A DNA stretch of 64,000 nucleotides from Lumnitzera littorea (taxonomy: Eukaryota > Streptophyta > Magnoliopsida > Myrtales > Combretaceae). The notes beneath the pieces were generated by a model. It saw nothing but the letters and a program-made list of their open reading frames with translations. It searched no databases and was not told the origin of the DNA. Made by a program: the position numbers and the translations under genes. Numbering within the stretch: the stretch's first letter is position 1; each line of letters begins with the position of its first letter. Positions 59,128-64,000 of the stretch are shown here, in pieces. The stretch lies in assembly GCA_024138015.1 (NCBI GenBank), contig JAMXBB010000007.1, positions 67,586,421 to 67,650,420 of the forward strand, in the 5' to 3' direction.

Positions 59128-62100
59128 ATGGTGGAAACATTAGGAACACTAGGTATAGGCAGATTCCACCACCAAAGATTCGATCTTAGGCGCTTAATGC
59201 CATCCGTTTTCTCATCCCACAAGACCCTTTTCACCGTTCTATGGATTGCGGCCTTCACGTCCGTTTTCGTGTGGCAACGGGACGTGGTGGGAGGGTTTTC
59301 GGTGTTCCGGTGGCGTTCCGGGGCGGGCTTGGAGAGACCCATGCCGCGGTTAAGGTCAAAGGTGTTTAATTTGACGGATTTTGGCGGGGTTGGTGATGGG
59401 ACGACGTTGAATACTGAGGCATTTGAGAGGGCAGTTTTGGAAATTTCGAAGTTTGGTAAGAAAGGTGGTGGGCAGTTGAATGTGCCTCCTGGGTATTGGT
59501 TGACGGCGCCGTTTAATCTAACTAGTCATATGACTTTGTTTCTTGCTGAAGGAGCTGTTGTTCTTGGAGTTCAGGTTTGTTCTTCTGTTTTTCTGTAGTT
59601 GGTTTTTCCTTAGTTTTGTTGGATCTGGCGTTGTAGTTTGAATTTGCTTAGATCATTGTGTCTTTGACGGTGTTAAGTTCATTCAGCTTGTAGATTTAAG
59701 TATGGTAGACATGATTTGAAGCTCAAGCTGATCATGCATAGTTAAAGGAGAGTGAAATCATGGTGCGGGATTCAAACTCAGGACCTCTTCAATTGGTACT
59801 GTGGCCAATTCAATACCTTAGCTAACACAACTTAAATTTTAGCTAGTAGATATTGGTATGTTTTTATTTTATATAAAAATGGAATGTGAATTGACCATCA
59901 GGCTAACTTTAGTGTACGGACTTGTCCTGAATGGATTTTCATCAGGAGCTTATGGAATGATGATCATTTTGTAGTTTGATGTGATTTAGGTTTAGTGAAT
60001 GCTTTTGAGAGGCTCATCAGGGTTACTTTAAGTCGCCCTGTCAATATGAGAGGATGTGTACATACGATGATGATGCTGAGAAATTATTGGGAATCAAGTC
60101 CCTACTGCCAAACTGCAAATGGAGAAGTTTCTTTAGCTTCGTATTTGGTTTGTTCTCTGCTTAGAATTAGAGTCACTTATAGTTTTAAGTGCATGGATGT
60201 GCTCGTATATGCTGGAGTGGTACTATTCTTGAGGTATGTGAGTAGCCAAAAACTTGTATAACTTATTAAGGACCACACAGGGAGGTGGAGACGTGGCTGA
60301 AATACATAATTTGGTGATATGGTGGTTGTAGTGGAAAATCAGTTACTTACCCCGGCTGCTAAAAATAACTCTGGAATTTATAGTGCCTGGAATAGATATT
60401 CTCATCTTTAACAGTGCCATGTAAAAGTGTGAAGAACCCGAAATCCTCTCTTGTACAGGTGACATCCTCTTGCTTGGTAAGTTATTGAGATTTAAATCAT
60501 CCAAAATGAGTTACTATGGGGCCTTCTTTTGTTCAATTCAGAAAGCATTACATACCACAGAGTTACACTCTTGGTAACTATTGATGAGTAAGAGTAGGAA
60601 TTTCTTGTGTGGTTCCAGAATGGACTCTCAAATAGCCCCTTGTGGAAACTCCCGCCTTCTTAGAATTGGAAAGCAGTGAGTATTACTAAATAAGTGCTTG
60701 ATCTAATACTGCAACGTGGACTATATATTTGAAGATACTGTGATTTTGACGGAGCTTTAGTCAGTTGTTTGAATAGTTTTATTAATGTTGATCCTGCATG
60801 AAATAGACCGGTGGAGGAGTTGGGAAACCATTTCTCTTACGTGCAAACACTCCTATTTATCTAGATTGAGGAATTCTTTACACCTGGACCTTCAAATCGA
60901 CAATGTTTGGCGTTGATATCTCCAAAAGGGTGGTTGCAACAGTTTGTGCTTTTTGTGGTTAATAGAAAATTAAATGTTCGATGCATATGATTTTTGTAGC
61001 TTCTTAGTTCATATCTCCATGTTGGTCTGTGCTTTTTATTTAATTAATTATAGTAGATGTTAGTAAATGTCTTACCTTATATGTGAGAGGTTGTCGTGAA
61101 GTCCTATACAAAAATTATACATTCAAAATGTAAGTTTAGTTGGTCATGGTTTCCATTAGTCTTTTTCCAGTCAAGTTTGTGGTCATGCATAATGCCTGCA
61201 ACCTTTGAAATGGAATAATTTGAGCATCCAAGATCTCTTTTGGTATTGTATCCTATAAGTGGAGTAAAAACAGAAAGTAGATAACATTTCAAGGGTGGGT
61301 TCACCATCACGACATGCTTTTATAAACCACTTGCACAACAGTCTAATGCCATCATCGTCTATAGTTTAAGCTCATTCCAATCAATCTCAAGGGTGGTAGA
61401 GGAACATAATCCACTATCTGCTCCCAAATCCATAGAAGAATGCACTTCTTCAATGCTTGTTATTTTGTCATTAATTCTTTCACTCTTAATGGTTATCAAA
61501 ATCGCGATTTTATGTTTATCTTGAATGTGTAAAATCGGTAAAATCATACAGAATCGTTCAAATTCAGTAAAATAGTAAATTTGTAGAATCATTCATCAAA
61601 ATTCATAATTCTACCAAAAATCTATACCTAAATGATTTTACATTCGTTTTAACTAAAAAAAATTATCATAAATTCAATTTGGATGATTGTCCTTTTCGTT
61701 AACCTAATATGGTTGAGCTGCTTATTAAATTGTTTTTGTCCCTCTTTTCCTTTCAATCTCTTCATAATAAAAAAATTGATTCTTGAGGTTATCTACACTT
61801 TAAATGTCTAAAGATATTGTCATTACAACTCATTTAATTTAGAGTCTTCTTCTGAGGTTTTTTGGCATACATACTAGATTGAAGAATGATATTATATGGT
61901 AACGAACTGTTTGTATTCTTTCCCAGTCCTGAAGAAGAAAGACTGAGGGCCTTTTCTTTTTCCCCTCTTTCCTTTTTTTAAAGGTTTGGGCAGAGTTTTG
62001 GTGGTTCTGTTTCGGTGATAGTGTCAAAGGGCGATGTTCAGCGGCTCTGCTGCTTTCAGAAGTTCAAAGCCACCATTTTTTGAACGAACTGCTACATAGG

Positions 62101-63871
62101 AGTAGCATTTGATTTGCCCCTTTCTCTTCTGTTGTTGCATATATTTGAAGTGTTATCTTTTGAAAGAAATACCTTTTCACTATTCAAATAATGGCATGAA
62201 CGGAAAATAATGTTCTGTTTTGGTGATTATGTTGAAGGGCAATGTTCAGCAGCTCTGCTGCTTTCAGAAGTTCAAAGCCACCATTTTTTGAACAAACTGC
62301 TATGTAGGATTAGCATTTGATTTGCCCCTTTCTCTTCTGTTATTGCATATATTTGAAGTGTTATCTTTTGAAAGAAATACCTTTTCACTATTCAAATAAT
62401 GGCATGAACAGAAAATAATGTTCTGTTTCAGTGATAGTGTCAGAGGGCAATGTTCAGCAGCTCTGCTGCTTTCAGAAGTTCTAAGCCACCATTTTTCGAA
62501 CGAACTGCTACATAGGATTAGCATTTGATTTGCCCCCCTCTCTCTTCTGCTGTTGTATATATTTGAAGTGTTATATTTTGAAAGAAATACCTTTTCACCA
62601 TTCAAATAATGGCATGAACAGAAAATATGAACAAAAGATGTCTAGTCAAGAATTAGGACAATTGACTACACATGATGGCAGATGCGTTTAAGAAAAGGAT
62701 TAGCAGTACCAATGGCTGTGACTTTTTGGAGCTTTAGGGGCAAAATGCATCCATTGAAGTTTGAAGTGAATGTATTTCCAATTCTTTGGGGCTACTCATG
62801 CAATGCAATTAATCTTTATTTCTATTACTCGTAATAGGTCTTACTTCACTCATGAAATGTTCATATCTTTCATTTTTTTTCTTACAGGATGAGAAGTATT
62901 GGCCGCTGATGCCTCCATTACCTTCTTATGGTAAAGGGAGAGAGCATCCTGGACCTCGTTTTGGGAGTCTGATTCATGGTCAAAATCTCAGAGATGTTGT
63001 CATTACAGGTTATCAATTTTATCCTTTATTCAAATGGTTGGATTGTGAAACATTAGAGGTTGATAGAACTTTTCTGAAATTAATAAAGTTTCTCCTGAAC
63101 ACCTGAATTGGCTGGGGAAGGTTTATGAAAAAGAAGAGGTTGATTGAGTTATGACAAGCAAAGCTGATGGTTGCGCTTCCCTTACCATTTTATCTGTGGT
63201 TTTATTGAAGTCTTTTATCTCAATTAGGAGTGTATGGTTTTAGTTGGTGCACCAACAAAAATTTGAGGTGAACCTGCCACTGGGTACTGGCCTCAGAATT
63301 AAGGCTGGAGTAGATGACCGGGATGCTAAAAAAGCATATAACTAGTAGGGTGGGCCTAAGTTTTGGTCTGCATTTTTTTTATAATGTGCTTGCAAGGAAA
63401 AATCTTTTGTCAGTTATGCTATAAGGTTACTTGTAACTCTTGTTTTGTTTGCTCCAAGAGTTTAGTCTAGTTTCCATATGAGCTTGTAATTCTGTATCTT
63501 GAGTAGTCTCACTACTCTCGTCTTTTGATGTTTTCATAAATAATTTCTTTTAATCAAAGTTACTTTTCCTTTAAAAAAAAAACAAAGGGTCGGTTTCATT
63601 GGGTATTATATTTTACCTACAGGGCATAATGGCACCATAAATGGACAGGGTCAAACATGGTGGAAGAAGTATCGCCAAAAGCTTCTGAATAATACCAGGG
63701 GTCCCCTTGTTCAGATCATGTGGTCTAGTGACATTGTCATCTCTAATATTACTTTGAAAGATTCTCCCTTTTGGACTGTCCATCCTTATGACTGCAAAAA
63801 TGTGACAATAAAAAATGTAACCATTTTGGCTCCAATATTTGAGGCTCCCAACACGGATGGAATAGATCCTG
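59128..63871 (+). CDS. GH28 polygalacturonase-like protein, 5' part (exons 1-3)
   Basis: Glycoside hydrolase family 28 enzymes cleave pectic galacturonan in plant cell walls; the substrate of this member is not known from sequence. Visible exons: 59128-59574 (149 codons, phase 0), 62888-63008 and 63623-63871, all with GT/AG borders and phases that fit. The gene continues past the window. The start MVETLGTLG is followed by a membrane-spanning stretch at residues 34-50 (LFTVLWIAAFTSVFVW), suggesting a signal anchor into the secretory pathway. The GH28 beta-helix begins at FNLTDFGGVGDGTTLNTEAF (about residue 81). Exon 2 gives EHPGPRFGSLIHG and exon 3 HNGTINGQGQTWW, SPFWTVHPYDC and APNTDGIDP. NTD is the first GH28 catalytic motif; the D-D, G-H-G and R-I-K motifs should lie in later exons. 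Composition is clearly richer in GC than the flanks. No defect seen. Confidence 0.93.
59700..59845 (-). mobile_element. tRNA-derived SINE-like remnant
   Basis: The minus strand carries a Pol III A-box-like GTTAGCTAAGG (about 59816-59826) and, some 40 bp further, a B-box-like AGTTTGAATCC (59768-59778; consensus GGTTCGANTCC). This spacing is tRNA-like. There is no cloverleaf, so it is a repeat head rather than a tRNA gene. The tail and target duplication were not identified. Confidence 0.45.
62004..62627. repeat. three tandem 208-bp units in GH28 intron 1
   Basis: Units start at 62004, 62212 and 62420, each with GTTCTGTTT. They share GTTCAGC-GCTCTGCTGCTTTC, AGCCACCATTTTT, TAGCATTTGATTTGCCCC and ATTCAAATAATGGCATGAAC. 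Each unit carries a short CAGCAG/CTGCTG inverted repeat (CAGCGG in unit 1). Differences between units are few. Confidence 0.95.
63009..63622 (+). other. intron 2 of the GH28 gene (614 bp)
   Basis: Donor ACAG/GTTATC and acceptor CCTACAG/GGC. The split codon G-GG gives Gly in VITG-HNGT, so phase 1 is kept. It has an A run near 63572-63581 and no other feature. Confidence 0.9.
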
Positions 63872-64000
63872 GTAAGCATTTCCCATAATTTTTTTTTTCC
63901 ACACACGCACTTGTACACAATAAATTGGTCTGTTCTAGTTACATGGTTTTCCTCAAGTGCGTATAGTTGCATCAATTAGTAATTCTATTCTCATTCTGAA
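63872..64000 (+). other. start of intron 3 of the GH28 gene
   Basis: Donor CCTG/GTAAGC after DGIDP. The phase leaves one base for the next codon, expected to be Asp in this family. The acceptor lies beyond the window. Confidence 0.85.

Larger units (their letters stand above)
59575..62887 (+). other. intron 1 of the GH28 gene (3313 bp)
   Basis: Donor CAG/GTTTGT at 59574/59575 and acceptor TTCTTACAG/GAT at 62887/62888. Translation on both sides is in phase 0, joining VVLGVQ to DEKYWPLMPP. It is long for a plant intron and holds a triplicated 208-bp repeat (62004-62627) and a SINE-like remnant (59700-59845). Open frames inside it (for example 59995-60261 and 62605-62300) are not supported as genes. 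Confidence 0.9.

Noticed and set aside
58935..59342. 135-residue minus-strand open frame over GH28 exon 1
   Set aside because: Antisense to an exon with strong coding similarity; no independent support.
59768..59826. A tRNA gene on the minus strand in GH28 intron 1
   Set aside because: Box-like motifs only; no acceptor or anticodon stems can be paired.
63613..63975. 120-residue minus-strand open frame over GH28 exon 3
   Set aside because: Antisense shadow of exon 3.
1..64000. CRISPR arrays, phage, plasmid or defence-like operons, and rRNA clusters
   Set aside because: No short regularly spaced repeats with unique spacers, no prokaryotic gene layout and no rRNA-like conserved blocks were seen.

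Overview
The window is nuclear DNA of a flowering plant, most likely a eudicot. It is AT-rich, packed with decayed retrotransposons, and carries one spliced host gene of a plant family. I see no bacterial, organellar, CRISPR or defence-type locus. The species cannot be fixed from the sequence alone.

Layout. 1-1575 is a truncated Ty3/gypsy gag-protease relic (+) with a run of 21-bp heptad-coding repeats, followed by an LTR-like stretch. About 2120-4320 is a dispersed repeat (R1) split by a solo LTR (3240-4118) with a perfect 5-bp target duplication. 4735-14736 is a nest: a Ty1/copia element on the minus strand, cut in its gag by a full-length minus-strand Ty3/gypsy element (about 7489-14047). 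18741-25138 is a second full-length minus-strand gypsy element, and its LTRs belong to the same family as the solo LTR. About 27900-32200 is LTR-like debris, 33000-35900 a very old minus-strand gypsy relic, and 36900-38420 the 3' half of a minus-strand LINE. 39651-46138 is the best preserved gypsy element (+). 46960-57127 holds two inverted copies of a large LTR-like repeat, an inverted R1 copy, and an N-marked assembly join with an exact 309-bp duplication. 59128 to the right edge is the 5' part of a glycoside hydrolase family 28 (polygalacturonase-like) gene.

Biology. The only gene likely to be functional is the GH28 gene: three exons are visible, with splice phases that fit and an N-terminal membrane anchor. 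Its first intron is long and carries a triplicated 208-bp repeat and a tRNA-derived SINE-like remnant. The retroelements are all dead. Their in-frame stops fall largely where the families have Gln (CAA/CAG) or Trp (TGG), and several catalytic Asp codons have become Asn. This is the C-to-T/G-to-A pattern expected from decay of methylated cytosine in silenced repeats. I found no convincing undescribed system. The points most worth a second look are the deamination pattern, the heptad minisatellite, the nested insertion, the inverted LTR pair and the assembly join.
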